A stretch of DNA of 57,184 nucleotides from Steroidobacteraceae bacterium (GTDB lineage Bacteria; Pseudomonadota; Gammaproteobacteria; Steroidobacterales; Steroidobacteraceae). Each line of letters opens with the position of its first letter. The first letter of the stretch is position 1. This document shows positions 20,193-31,141 of this stretch, one piece after another. The notes beneath the pieces are model-generated. The model had not been told where the DNA came from. It ran no database searches and worked only from the letters and a program-made list of their open reading frames with translations. The DNA is taken from assembly GCA_019634895.1 (NCBI GenBank), contig JAHCAM010000014.1, forward strand, positions 1 through 57,184. The letters run 5' to 3'. The translations under genes were made by a program, and so were the position numbers.

Positions 20193-20813
20193 TCATTGGA
20201 ACGGCCGCGGATCGCCCTTGCCGGCGCGCAGCAGCACCGGCGCGTCGCCGGACAGGTCCACGATCGTGCTCGGCTCAAGCCCGCAGTTGCCCGCATCCAG
20301 GATGAGGTCGACCGCATGACCGATGCGCTCCTCGATCTCACGGCCATCGTTCAGCGGGGCCTCGTCACCCGGCAGCAGCAGCGTCGTGCTCATGAGCGGC
20401 TCGGCAAGCTCCGCCAGGAGCGCCTGCACGACCGGGTGGTCGGGCACGCGAATGCCAACGGTCTTGCGGCGCGGCTCGAGCAGCCTGCGCGGCACCTCCC
20501 GGGTTGCACGCAATACGAACGTGTACGGCCCCGGCGTGAACGCCTTCAGCAGCCGGTATTGCCAGTTCTCGACCCGCGCAAAGCGGGCGATCTCCGAGAG
20601 GTCGCGGCAGATGACCGTGAAGTAATGGCGCTTGCCGGTCTGCCGGATGTGCTGGATGCGCTCCATGGCATCCTTGGCGCCGATCGCGCAGCCCAGCGCG
20701 TAACAGGAGTCGGTCGGATAGGCGATGACGCCGCCATCCCGCAGGCAGTCTGCGGCCTGGCGCATGTGCCGCGCCTGGGGCGTGGTCGGGTGCAACTCCA
20801 GCCTTTCGGCCAT
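20193..20813 (-). CDS. YciO/YrdC family protein (threonylcarbamoyl-AMP synthase-like)
   Basis: A 206-residue YrdC-fold protein. It shows IAYPTDSCYALGCAIGAKDA, where TsaC has its PTDT/S motif, then FTVICRDLSEIARFARV and FTPGPYTFVLRATREVPRR. The KTVGIRVPDHPVV segment follows. The order and wording match the YciO subgroup, which lies near the trpS-rluB cluster in many gammaproteobacteria; YciO has weak or debated activity in t6A tRNA modification, for which TsaC is the main enzyme. A -10-like CATAAT ends five bases before the ATG. Confidence 0.88.
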   Translation of the reverse strand: MAERLELHPTTPQARHMRQAADCLRDGGVIAYPTDSCYALGCAIGAKDAMERIQHIRQTGKRHYFTVICRDLSEIARFARVENWQYRLLKAFTPGPYTFVLRATREVPRRLLEPRRKTVGIRVPDHPVVQALLAELAEPLMSTTLLLPGDEAPLNDGREIEERIGHAVDLILDAGNCGLEPSTIVDLSGDAPVLLRAGKGDPRPFQ

Positions 20814-20818
20814 CGCCC

Positions 20819-20824
20819 ATTATG
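20819..20824 (-). promoter_or_regulatory. Candidate -10 box of the yciO-like gene
   Basis: CATAAT (five of six) ends five bases before the ATG at 20813; no -35 match is seen. Confidence 0.3.
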
Positions 20825-20853
20825 GACCGGCGGCGTCATTGCGCCCTTTCGGC

Positions 20854-20859
20854 TATGAT
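20854..20859 (+). promoter_or_regulatory. Candidate -10 box of the yciB-bolA-ppiC run
   Basis: TATGAT (five of six) lies 27 bases before the yciB ATG, leaving a leader of about 20 bases. No -35 match is seen. Confidence 0.35.
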
Positions 20860-20886
20860 TGCCGCCCTCTTTCCACGGTCGCGCGC

Positions 20887-21447
20887 ATGCAGCTGCTGTT
20901 CGACTTCCTGCCGGTCATCGCATTCTTCGTCGCCTACAAGCTGGCCGATATCTACGTCGCGACCCTCGTGATCATCGTCGCGACCGTCGTGCAGGTCTCC
21001 ATCCACTGGCTGCGCACGCGCCGGGTCAATCCGATGCACCTGGTCTCGGCCGGTCTGGTGCTGGTGTTCGGCGGCCTGACGCTCGCCATACACGACGCGG
21101 CGTTCATCATGTGGAAGCCGACCATCGTGAACTGGCTGTTCGCCGCGGCGTTCTTCGCCAGCCCGTGGCGCTGGTTCGGCGGCCAGCCGCTGGTGCAGCG
21201 GCTGATGAATACCGCCGATGCACAGCTCGACCTGAGCCCTGCGCGCTGGCGGCGCCTCAACGCGATGTGGGTCGGCTTCTTCGCGCTGATGGGCGCGGCG
21301 AACATCGTCGTGTTCCGCAATTTCGACGAGGCGACCTGGGTGAATTTCAAGCTGTTCGGCATGCTCGGCCTGACGCTGGCCTTCATCGTCGCGCAGGGCA
21401 TCTGGATCGCGGCACAGGCACGCCAAGATGGACCGGCCGCGGGTTGA
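20887..21447 (+). CDS. yciB: Inner membrane septation protein YciB (IspZ)
   Basis: A 186-residue polytopic membrane protein with five or six hydrophobic segments. Its start MQLLFDFLPVIAFFVAYKLA is typical, as are WLRTRRVNP and FHxNFxxxx-type loops (FRNFDEATWVNFKLFG). YciB is an inner-membrane protein linked to cell-envelope and septum integrity; the mechanism is unclear. The reading frame extends further upstream, but this ATG gives the family N-terminus. It overlaps the next gene, a BolA homologue, by 20 bases, as in E. coli where yciB neighbours yciA and in other genera bolA. Confidence 0.95.
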   Translation: MQLLFDFLPVIAFFVAYKLADIYVATLVIIVATVVQVSIHWLRTRRVNPMHLVSAGLVLVFGGLTLAIHDAAFIMWKPTIVNWLFAAAFFASPWRWFGGQPLVQRLMNTADAQLDLSPARWRRLNAMWVGFFALMGAANIVVFRNFDEATWVNFKLFGMLGLTLAFIVAQGIWIAAQARQDGPAAG

Positions 21448-21718
21448 GCGCATACGCGCGATCCTGGAGGCGGCTTTCGCCCCGGCCACGGTCGAGGTGC
21501 AGGATGACAGCGCGCGCCATGCCGGCCACGCGGGCGCCCGGGACGGCGCCGGGCACTTTCGGGTCCGCATCGAGTCTCAGGCATTCAGCCGGCGGGGCCG
21601 GCTCGAGCGGCACCGGATGGTTTACGAGGCCCTGGCAGACCTGCTGCCGGGCGAGATACACGCATTGAACATCGACGCACGATCACCTGACGACCGACAA
21701 TCATCGAGGAACTCATGA
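21428..21718 (+). CDS. BolA family protein
   Basis: A 96-residue protein with the BolA fold. It begins RVERIRAILEAAFAPATVEV. The family sequence FRVRIESQAFSRRGRLERHR corresponds to the usual F-x-V-x-I-V-S-x-x-F-x-G-x-x-x-x-x-R-H-R, and VYEALADLLPGEIHALNI closes the domain. BolA-like proteins bind Fe-S clusters with monothiol glutaredoxins and affect morphology or iron control. Start and stop overlap the neighbours yciB and the PpiC gene (ATGA), so the three are one transcription unit. Confidence 0.92.
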   Translation: MDRPRVERIRAILEAAFAPATVEVQDDSARHAGHAGARDGAGHFRVRIESQAFSRRGRLERHRMVYEALADLLPGEIHALNIDARSPDDRQSSRNS

Positions 21719-22530
21719 GATACACGCAGGCATTCGCGATCACCCTGGTGGGCTTGCTGCTCGCCGTCGGCTGCACCAAGGCCGAGACCCCGGCAGACGG
21801 CGCCGCCAAGCCGGTCGCAATCGTCAATGGCAAGCCGATCTCGAAGGACGTGTGGCAGCTCTATGTGAAGACCCGCCACCAGGGCAAGGACGCGGAACAG
21901 CTTTCGCCCGAGGAGCGCAGCGAAGCGCTCGAGGAGCTCATCGGCATGTACGTCGGGGCGGCCGAGGCCGAAAAGCAGAAGCTGGCGGAGGGCGAGCCGA
22001 ACGCGCGGCTCGAGCTCGTGCAACGCAGCGCGCTTGCCGAGATGCTGTTCCGCAAGGTCACCGAGGGCAAGGAGCCGACCGAGGAGGAACTGCAGGCGGA
22101 GTACGACGCCCGCATCGCCGAGCTGCCGCAGACCGAGTACCACGCGCGCCACATCCTCGTGGACGACGAAGCCAAGGCGAAGGACCTGATCGCGCAGATC
22201 GACAAGGGCGCCAGCTTCGAGAAGCTGGCCAAGGAGAATTCGGCGGACGGCTCCGCCAATGACGGCGGTGACCTCGGCTGGTTCAACCCGGGTCAGATGG
22301 TCAAGCCGTTCTCCGACGCCGTGCAGCAGCTCGAAGTCGGCAAGTACACGGCCACGCCCGTGAAGACGGATTTCGGCTGGCACGTGATCAAGCTCGAAGA
22401 AACGCGTCCCACGACGCCCCCGCCATACGATGCCGTCAAGGCGCAGCTCGGGCCGCTGGTGAAGCAGAAGCAGTTCGAAGCACACCTCAAGGAGCTGATC
22501 GGCAAGGCGAAGGTCGAGCGCAAGCTCTGA
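21715..22530 (+). CDS. Parvulin-type peptidyl-prolyl isomerase, lipoprotein
   Basis: A 271-residue predicted lipoprotein: a hydrophobic signal ends in LLAVGC, so Cys18 would be lipidated. A SurA-like N-terminal helical part (about 30-125) precedes a PpiC rotamase domain (about 135-235) with YHARHILVDDEAKAKDLIAQ, FEKLAKENSADGSAN and GGDLGWFNPGQMVKPFSDAV, all family hallmarks. It probably assists folding of exported proteins. The -3 residue of the lipobox is Ala rather than Leu, acceptable but not ideal. The yciB-bolA-PpiC order is familiar in Xanthomonadales-type genomes. Confidence 0.92.
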   Translation: MRYTQAFAITLVGLLLAVGCTKAETPADGAAKPVAIVNGKPISKDVWQLYVKTRHQGKDAEQLSPEERSEALEELIGMYVGAAEAEKQKLAEGEPNARLELVQRSALAEMLFRKVTEGKEPTEEELQAEYDARIAELPQTEYHARHILVDDEAKAKDLIAQIDKGASFEKLAKENSADGSANDGGDLGWFNPGQMVKPFSDAVQQLEVGKYTATPVKTDFGWHVIKLEETRPTTPPPYDAVKAQLGPLVKQKQFEAHLKELIGKAKVERKL

Positions 22531-22536
22531 CCATTC

Positions 22537-24180
22537 TCAGCCTGCCGGGCGGAAGTCCCGCGAGTAGGTCCGGTTCAGCGGATTGATCGGCGGCGCCTGC
22601 ACCAGCGGATGCACGAGGCGCCGGGTGACGTAGACGTAGGCCGGCAGCAGCGGATAGTCCTGCAGCATCAGGGCTTCCGCCTGCTGCAGGGTCTCGCGCC
22701 GGCGCGCGGCGTCCGTTTCATCGGCGGCGGATTCCATCAGGCGCGCATAGCGGGCGTCGGACCAGCGCCCGAAGTTCTGCGGACTGCCCTCTAGCATCGT
22801 ATCGAGGAAGGTCGAGGCGTCGTTGTAGTCGGCGGTCCAGCCGACCCTCACCACGTCCCACTGCGCCGGATCGGCGCGCGCGGCCAGGTAGGCCTTGAAT
22901 TCCATCTGGACCAGTTCCGTCTCGACCCCGAGGGACTCCTTCCACATCGCCGCGATCGCGACGCAGACCCGTTGCACCAGCTCGTTCTGGTTGTAGAGCA
23001 GCCGCAGCTGCAGCGGACGCTGCGGCGTGAATCCGGCGGCGGCATACAGCGACCTGGCGCGCGCCAGGCGCGCATCGCGCGATTCGCCGCTCCAGTCGTA
23101 GCGCGCGGGCTCATAGTTCCAGACACCATCCGGCACCAGCGCATAGGCGGGTACCTGTCCCGCGCGCGTGATTGCGGAGGTGATCGTCTCGCGATCCACC
23201 GCAAGCGACAGCGCCTCGCGCAGCGCCGGCTTGCCCCGAAGGGGCCCGCGATCGGTGTTGAACGTGAAGTAGAAGGTCGCCAGCGTCGGCCGGTGCTGCA
23301 GTCCCGAGCCCGCTGTGCGCGCGAGATCCTCGAAGCGCTGCTCCGGGACGCTGTTCGTCACGTCGAGCTCGCCAGCTCGAAAGCGCGCGAATTCCGCGTT
23401 CTCGTCCGGGAAGAACTCATAGCGGATCTCGTCGTATGCCACGGATGCCTTGTCCCAGTAGTGCGGATTGCGCACCAGCCGTAGGCTCGCGCCGGGCGCG
23501 AGCGCCGCCAGGCGGTACGGACCGTTGGTCACGGTGACACCTGGCCGCGAAAATCCGCCATCGCCGGCCAGGGTCGAGACGTGCACCGGCGAAACCACGG
23601 TGTTGGTGAGAATGTCCGGGAAGTACGCGACCGGCCGCGCCAGGCGGATCTCCAGCGAGTATGCGTCCGGCGCATCCACGCCGAGGCGGTCGGGCGGAAG
23701 CTGTCCGCGCAGGATTTCCGGGGCGTTCTCGATCGCTCGAAGCAGGTCAGCTGCGCCCGACGCCGTCGCGGGATCAAGCGCGCGGCGTAGCGCGGCGACG
23801 AAATCGCCTGCGGTAACCGGGTCGCCGTTCGACCAGCGCGCGTCCGCCCGGAGCGCAAACGTATAGCGCCTGCCGTCGGCACTAACATCCCAGGATTCAG
23901 CTACGGCCGGAACTACATTGCCTTCGGGATCACTCCTGACCAGGCCTTCGTACAGGTCGCGCAGAACGTCGTAGGAGAAGGCATCCTCCGCGCGCTGAGG
24001 ATCGAGGGAACCAGGCTGGCCGCCGAGGCCGCGACGCAGGACGCGATGATCCGCCGTAATGCCGCTTGCATCCGACGAGCCACGGTCCGCGCATGACGAC
24101 AGCGCCACCGCGACTGCTGCCAGCGCGGCCAGAGCAATGCCAGAGAGGCTTGAAGCCCAGGAGGACCGCGACGAGGGCAT
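22537..24180 (-). CDS. Oligopeptide ABC transporter substrate-binding lipoprotein
   Basis: A 547-residue SBP family 5 protein of the OppA/MppA type. The signal ends in VALSSC, making Cys30 the lipid site. The family signature appears as YEGLVRSDPEGNVVPAVAES; other matches are FALRADARWSNGDPVTAGDF, FPDILTNTVVSPVH and NGPYRLAALAPGASLRLVRN. It would capture peptides in the periplasm for import or, as with MppA, for murein peptide recycling. No permease or ATPase genes lie nearby, so its partners are elsewhere. I chose ATG 24180 over one 11 codons upstream because it gives a standard signal peptide. It converges on the PpiC gene with a six-base gap. Confidence 0.93.
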   Translation of the reverse strand: MPSSRSSWASSLSGIALAALAAVAVALSSCADRGSSDASGITADHRVLRRGLGGQPGSLDPQRAEDAFSYDVLRDLYEGLVRSDPEGNVVPAVAESWDVSADGRRYTFALRADARWSNGDPVTAGDFVAALRRALDPATASGAADLLRAIENAPEILRGQLPPDRLGVDAPDAYSLEIRLARPVAYFPDILTNTVVSPVHVSTLAGDGGFSRPGVTVTNGPYRLAALAPGASLRLVRNPHYWDKASVAYDEIRYEFFPDENAEFARFRAGELDVTNSVPEQRFEDLARTAGSGLQHRPTLATFYFTFNTDRGPLRGKPALREALSLAVDRETITSAITRAGQVPAYALVPDGVWNYEPARYDWSGESRDARLARARSLYAAAGFTPQRPLQLRLLYNQNELVQRVCVAIAAMWKESLGVETELVQMEFKAYLAARADPAQWDVVRVGWTADYNDASTFLDTMLEGSPQNFGRWSDARYARLMESAADETDAARRRETLQQAEALMLQDYPLLPAYVYVTRRLVHPLVQAPPINPLNRTYSRDFRPAG

Positions 24181-24256
24181 TGGTCTTGCGCAGCAACCGG
24201 CCGGAGCAGCCACTGCAAGCTTACGTCATCGGCTTGCTATGCAAACTCGACAACGA

Positions 24257-24280
24257 GCCGCAAGTGCGACCGCTTGCGGC
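24257..24280 (-). terminator. Hairpin downstream of the repeat-protein gene
   Basis: An 8-bp perfect stem (24257-24264 with 24273-24280, GCCGCAAG/CTTGCGGC) and 8-base loop lie about 45 bases past the stop of the repeat-protein gene. Only a loose T-rich stretch follows on the minus strand, so it is a weak terminator candidate. Confidence 0.35.
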
Positions 24281-24323
24281 TACGCAACGTGAGCGTCAAG
24301 GCCGCGTCGGAAAGTAGACTCTG

Positions 24324-25187
24324 TTAGCTCGCCGAACTGCCAGTGCCGACGGATGCTTCCGGGCTGCCAGTGCCGACGGATGCCTCAGGGCTGCCAGTGC
24401 CGACGGATGCCTCAGGGCTGCCAGTGCCGACGGATGCCTCAGGGCTGCCGGTACCGACGGACGCCTCAGGGCTGCCGGTACCGACGGATGCCTCAGGGCT
24501 GCCGGTACCGACGGATGCTTCCGGGCTGCCGGTGCCGACGGATGCTTCCGGGCTGCCAGTGCCGACGGATGCGTCTAAATTGCCTGTCGCAGTTCTTGCT
24601 TCCGGCCGCACACGCGCGACGCGTTCTACCAGAATCGCCCCTTCGATTGACGGCTGCGTGCCGACGATCGCAACAAGAGAACCCTTTCCAAGTCTTGCTG
24701 TTGCCGCCTCATACATCAAAGAGGAAGCGTCAATCCGCATGGCCCCAATCGCTCCACCGCCAGTTCGGCGATCCAGCGACGAGACGTGGCCACGCAAATA
24801 GACCTTTGAAGCACCTTGTACATACTGGCCATCCAGCACGAGCGCAGATTCAACTAGGTATGTGCCATCGACGATATCGCCAAACAGTGCAACGGGCAGA
24901 CCAATGCTAGCCTGCTCAAGAAAACGTGCGTTGGCGGCACTTGCAAGGAACTGAAAATCCTGACCAAGCAGCAGCGCTCTGGACTCGTCACGAAGTGTGC
25001 GATCTAGGCGTCCAATGGCGAGCAACTTGCCACCAGCGGCGCGTTCCATCGTCAGCACATCAGAAAATTGAGGAACCGCTGTCCCGCTTGCCGCTGGTCG
25101 CGCACTAAGTGCTGTAACACCGCCAGCTAGGACGGCGACCGCCCCCAGGACAAACACAAATTGCCGCACATTACGACTGCTTTTCAT
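24324..25187 (-). CDS. Exported protein of unknown function with C-terminal nine-residue repeats
   Basis: A 287-residue protein starting MKSSRNVRQFVFVLGAVAVL, a signal peptide or N-terminal anchor. The middle (about residues 40-190) is made of short beta-rich units such as GLPVALFGDIVDGTYLVES, KVYLRGHVSSLDRRTG and GSLVAIVGTQPSIEGAILVE. These look like small OB-type barrels of the DUF5666 kind, an impression I cannot test. The last 85 residues are nine copies of SPEASVGTG, the first reading NLDASVGTG. ATG 25187 is preferred to a start 12 codons upstream because the signal then begins normally. Base composition outside the repeat is lower in GC than the window. It follows a DUF6502-like gene by 75 bases and may be cotranscribed with it. 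Confidence 0.75.
   Translation of the reverse strand: MKSSRNVRQFVFVLGAVAVLAGGVTALSARPAASGTAVPQFSDVLTMERAAGGKLLAIGRLDRTLRDESRALLLGQDFQFLASAANARFLEQASIGLPVALFGDIVDGTYLVESALVLDGQYVQGASKVYLRGHVSSLDRRTGGGAIGAMRIDASSLMYEAATARLGKGSLVAIVGTQPSIEGAILVERVARVRPEARTATGNLDASVGTGSPEASVGTGSPEASVGTGSPEASVGTGSPEASVGTGSPEASVGTGSPEASVGTGSPEASVGTGSPEASVGTGSSAS
24334..24576. repeat. Nine tandem 27-bp repeats
   Basis: Nine in-frame units of 27 bases encode (S-P-E/other)-A-S-V-G-T-G near the end of the exported protein. Units differ at a few third positions (CCAGTG, CCGGTG or CCGGTA; CTCA or TTCC), so several subtypes are interspersed, and only the outermost units change amino acids. The unit length is a multiple of three, so copy-number change would lengthen or shorten the protein without a frameshift. 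Confidence 0.97.
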
Positions 25188-25262
25188 TTGTTGTGCCTCG
25201 AAATCCGGTTTGTCACCAAACAACCAAGAAAGTACCTAAAGATCTACGCACGTTACTGCTTG

Positions 25263-26159
25263 CTAGTCGTCCAGATCATCGTCCTCAAACTCTTTCAAGT
25301 CTGTAAACGAATCAACTAGTGGCGACTTGTCCTCTCGGACTTCCTGATAGAAGTAAATTCCAACTCCAACTTGCACCGCGGCCTCACCACGCTTCCGCTC
25401 AGGCCGAGGGTAGGTCGCCGACTTTTGATCAATCTCCTGAACTACGGTCTCAAGGTATTCGCGAATCTCCTGCTGATAAATTTCAACATCGACAAGCCTC
25501 AAGCCGTCGTCTGGATAAACCATTCGATCGAAACGCTTCTCTTCCCCTTTGGCCTTACCAAGGTTGAAATCGACAGTCTCGATATAACGACGCACTGCCT
25601 GCGAGAAGATCTGGATCATTTCGGCTGTCATATTGGTCGGGATGTATGTGCGCTGTTGAACGCGCAGATACTGCCCTCCTTCCAATACTCGAGCCGCGCC
25701 GACCCGCACCAACTCCCCTATCAAGACTTCATGTGAAACGTCGGCGCTGAACCTACGAACAAGATCCTCAAATGTTGGAATCGCATCAGTCCCATCAATC
25801 TTCAAGTCACGCGGATAACCGTACGGAGCCAGGAAAGCCGAATCTGTATGCCAAGCTTCCAGCACACTCGCTGCAAGTCCTGCATTACTCCAAACACCCC
25901 ACTGCGTTCTCCCTTCGCTCCGAATAATCTTCGCTACTTCACGTCTGGTCAGCCCAGTTGCGATCGCGACCCGAGACAGCGTCATGCGACGGCCGGGGAC
26001 ATTCATTTCCCGAGCACAAACCGTTACGTAGATGTCTTTAAGTGCCCCTGCGAATTCTTGGAACGTTATTCCGTTTCTCACCAGGATCCTGATGAGCGGC
26101 GTCATCAGCGATCGAAACCCTGCGAGAAGATCTCGTTTAACATCATAAGTATCTGACAT
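25263..26159 (-). CDS. DUF6502-like predicted winged-helix protein, paralogue 1
   Basis: A 298-residue cytoplasmic protein with no signal peptide. Residues 15-50 form a helical lead (SLMTPLIRILVRNGITFQEF). Residues 58-82 look like a helix-turn-helix (RMTLSRVAIATGLTRREVAK). The middle carries GTDAIPTFEDLVRRFSADVS and VGAARVLEGGQYLRV. The end is GVGIYFYQEVRED followed by an acidic tail (EFEDDDLDD). The same landmarks recur in two adjacent genes. I recognise the layout as the DUF6502 family, function unknown; a transcription regulator is inference from the helix-turn-helix. GC content is low here (27 of 60 bases in 25441-25500). The upstream ribosome site is weak. Confidence 0.8.
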   Translation of the reverse strand: MSDTYDVKRDLLAGFRSLMTPLIRILVRNGITFQEFAGALKDIYVTVCAREMNVPGRRMTLSRVAIATGLTRREVAKIIRSEGRTQWGVWSNAGLAASVLEAWHTDSAFLAPYGYPRDLKIDGTDAIPTFEDLVRRFSADVSHEVLIGELVRVGAARVLEGGQYLRVQQRTYIPTNMTAEMIQIFSQAVRRYIETVDFNLGKAKGEEKRFDRMVYPDDGLRLVDVEIYQQEIREYLETVVQEIDQKSATYPRPERKRGEAAVQVGVGIYFYQEVREDKSPLVDSFTDLKEFEDDDLDD

Positions 26160-26337
26160 GACTTAATCTAGCCCGATTGCACGATAACTGCCTGCCCACA
26201 TCACAACGTGCTTCTGCGGGCAGTTATCAATCCTTATTTAAATCAATGGGTTACTGTAGGCCTAGCAAGCTAGCTCTATAGTGTCTGTTAGCTTTATAAC
26301 GCAACCCACTATAAATATTAAGTTTTCTCAAGTGGTG
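26160..26337. promoter_or_regulatory. AT-rich intergenic region with inverted repeats
   Basis: These 178 bases are the most AT-rich in the window (22 G+C in 26221-26280). They contain a perfect 10-bp inverted repeat, GATAACTGCC at 26183-26192 and GGCAGTTATC at 26219-26228, with a 26-base spacer; a short CTAGC-AA-GCTAG palindrome follows at 26261-26272. The region lies upstream of paralogue 1 and downstream of paralogue 2. Operator or promoter use is inference; no confident -35/-10 pair was found. Confidence 0.45.
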
Positions 26338-27138
26338 TCAGTTCCCTAAGCCCTCGCGAGCAAAGACGTAAACGCCAGCCCCAACCAGTATCGACTCATT
26401 TCCTTCGGATGCTGGTGTTGCCCTGCGAGCGAGCCACTCATCGATTACATCGACAAATTCTTGCCCTCGATTGCTGACCAACTGTTCTAGCACTGGAACA
26501 TATTTGCGTGGCACGCGCGCATAACATGCGCGCTCAAATTTACCCCTGGCGCGTGATGGCTTGTCGAAAACGTTGTACTCAACTGAGCCAAGAAAACCGC
26601 AAACATGCTCAAGGACAATGTCAGTGGCAATTGCCGTCCCCTCCTTCCCGGGGCAGGCGACTACAGACTCGCTTATTAATTCCACTACTGAATCATCAGC
26701 CATCCGAACTACTCCGAGCTGCACCATCGTCCGCAGCAATTCCAAAGGGTTGGCCTTTGGCGCCGCAGTACTTACGAGTTCAGCAAAGCTCGGGGACGGA
26801 CCGTCGATCGGAAGCAATCGTGCCTGCCCGTCAGAATCGAGGAATCGACACTCTCGCCTCCATTTTAGAATCACATCGCAGCACGCGAGTCCCTGTTGAG
26901 CAGTAATCGTCCCAAGTGGAGCCTTCGGCAAGGCATCGGATTCCTTAAGGACCTTTTCGGTGAGGGTCGCGAGTTGCGACGTTGAAATTCCACAACCTCT
27001 AAGAATCCTAACGACGCGATGCAGCAATAAGTGAGCGGATGGCAGCACGCTTGCATCCATGTTGGAGTTCGGCGTTGGCTTTGCCGCGTGCCCATCAGAC
27101 TCGAGTTCAGATACGTCCGAGACCATATTGATTGTCAT
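26338..27138 (-). CDS. DUF6502-like protein, paralogue 2, degenerate N-terminal HTH
   Basis: A 266-residue protein sharing landmarks with its neighbours: SAHLLLHRVVRILRGCGIST, then LLPIDGPSPSFAELVSTAAP, LGVVRMADDSVVELISE, LVSNRGQEFVDVIDEWLAR and SILVGAGVYVFAREG at the end. The helix-turn-helix segment of the other two copies is not recognisable (DALPKAPLGTITAQQGLACC), so DNA binding may be lost or altered. The start is set by GGAGAG at 27146-27151, seven bases before ATG 27138; a TTG at 27153 overlaps that site and is rejected. Lower GC than the window average. Confidence 0.75.
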   Translation of the reverse strand: MTINMVSDVSELESDGHAAKPTPNSNMDASVLPSAHLLLHRVVRILRGCGISTSQLATLTEKVLKESDALPKAPLGTITAQQGLACCDVILKWRRECRFLDSDGQARLLPIDGPSPSFAELVSTAAPKANPLELLRTMVQLGVVRMADDSVVELISESVVACPGKEGTAIATDIVLEHVCGFLGSVEYNVFDKPSRARGKFERACYARVPRKYVPVLEQLVSNRGQEFVDVIDEWLARRATPASEGNESILVGAGVYVFAREGLGN

Positions 27139-27244
27139 GTTGTGTCTCTCCAATATCGCCAGGCAGGCTTGGTTTGCAATGTCGCAGAATTGGCGAATCG
27201 TTTCCCAAGAGGATGCTTGATCGATCTAGCTGGAAAAATACGAA

Positions 27245-28123
27245 GTGCGATTAACCGCTGATGAGGACCACCAATCATTGAATCCACTACAGAAATCTGT
27301 TGTGGAGGCAAATCTCCGCCTCCTCCGCCCTCTCGCGCGAATCATGCTCCGTCACGGTCTGTCGACCTATGATTTTTCGCGTATCGCCAATTTTGCCTTT
27401 GTGCAGGCGGCCCGGGATATCCTGAAGGAGCAGGGCAGACCGTTGAGTTTCTCGCGCATTTCTACAATTACTGGCCTGCACCGTCACGTGGTCAGCGATA
27501 TTGTTAACTCGGACGAGGGCCGGGCCGGGGAGGCGACCGCGGAGAAGGACTACCAGCGCAATCGCCTGGCGCGCGTGCTTTCTGGCTGGTTCGAGAGTCC
27601 CGAGTACACCGACGGCGAAGGCCGGCCGCGCGTGCTGCCTTTCGAGGGTCCGGAACCGTCGTTCGAGACGCTGGTGCGTTCGTTCAGCGGCGACATTTAC
27701 CCGACGATCATCCTCGACGAACTGCTGCGGGTCGGCGCCGTGCGCCGCCTCAAGGACGGCACGCTGCGGGCAGTCTCACGTCGCTACACGCTGGGCGGCG
27801 CCGACCCGGCATCGATCGAACACCTGGGCAGTACGGCCCGTGACGTACTGACGACGCTCGAGCACAACATTTCCGCCCCTGCCGCAGCCCGCCGCTACGA
27901 AGATTCCGTGATCACGGCAGCGCTCGATCCCGTGTCGATCCCGTTGTTCCGCCGGCTCCTGCGGGAGCGCGGTGCCGCATTCCTGGAGGACATCGAAGGC
28001 TGGGTCTCCGAGCACGAGAGACCGGGGTCCGAAGGCGCAGTGCGGGCGGGGGTGATCGTGCAGATGGTCATGGACGACCGCACCGAGGATGCGGAAGCGC
28101 CGCCTGGGCCGCGCAGCGCCTGA
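27245..28123 (+). CDS. DUF6502-like predicted winged-helix protein, paralogue 3
   Basis: A 292-residue protein, divergent from paralogue 2. It has NLRLLRPLARIMLRHGLSTY, a clear helix-turn-helix (PLSFSRISTITGLHRHVVSD), then VLPFEGPEPSFETLVRSFSG, LLRVGAVRRLKDGTLRAVSR, and LRERGAAFLEDIEGWVSEHE with a final AGVIVQMVMDD. The first roughly 80 codons are AT-richer than the rest. GTG at 27245 begins the frame; a TTG at 27278 with GAGG upstream is an alternative giving MNPLQKSV. The family is of unknown function; a regulatory role is inferred from the HTH. Confidence 0.82.
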   Translation: MRLTADEDHQSLNPLQKSVVEANLRLLRPLARIMLRHGLSTYDFSRIANFAFVQAARDILKEQGRPLSFSRISTITGLHRHVVSDIVNSDEGRAGEATAEKDYQRNRLARVLSGWFESPEYTDGEGRPRVLPFEGPEPSFETLVRSFSGDIYPTIILDELLRVGAVRRLKDGTLRAVSRRYTLGGADPASIEHLGSTARDVLTTLEHNISAPAAARRYEDSVITAALDPVSIPLFRRLLRERGAAFLEDIEGWVSEHERPGSEGAVRAGVIVQMVMDDRTEDAEAPPGPRSA

Positions 28124-31125
<3,002 letters not shown>

Positions 31126-31141
31126 GGCCTTGCCTCCGGGC

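Noticed and set aside
24181..24323. Attachment site or insertion sequence remnant at the left edge of the low-GC segment
   Set aside because: No tRNA end, direct repeat or transposase fragment was seen; only an 8-bp hairpin is present.
24334..24576. CRISPR-like array
   Set aside because: The 27-bp units are directly adjacent with no unique spacers and lie in frame inside a coding gene.
25263..27138. Toxin-antitoxin pair
   Set aside because: The two proteins are large paralogues with no toxin motif and are not a small overlapping pair.
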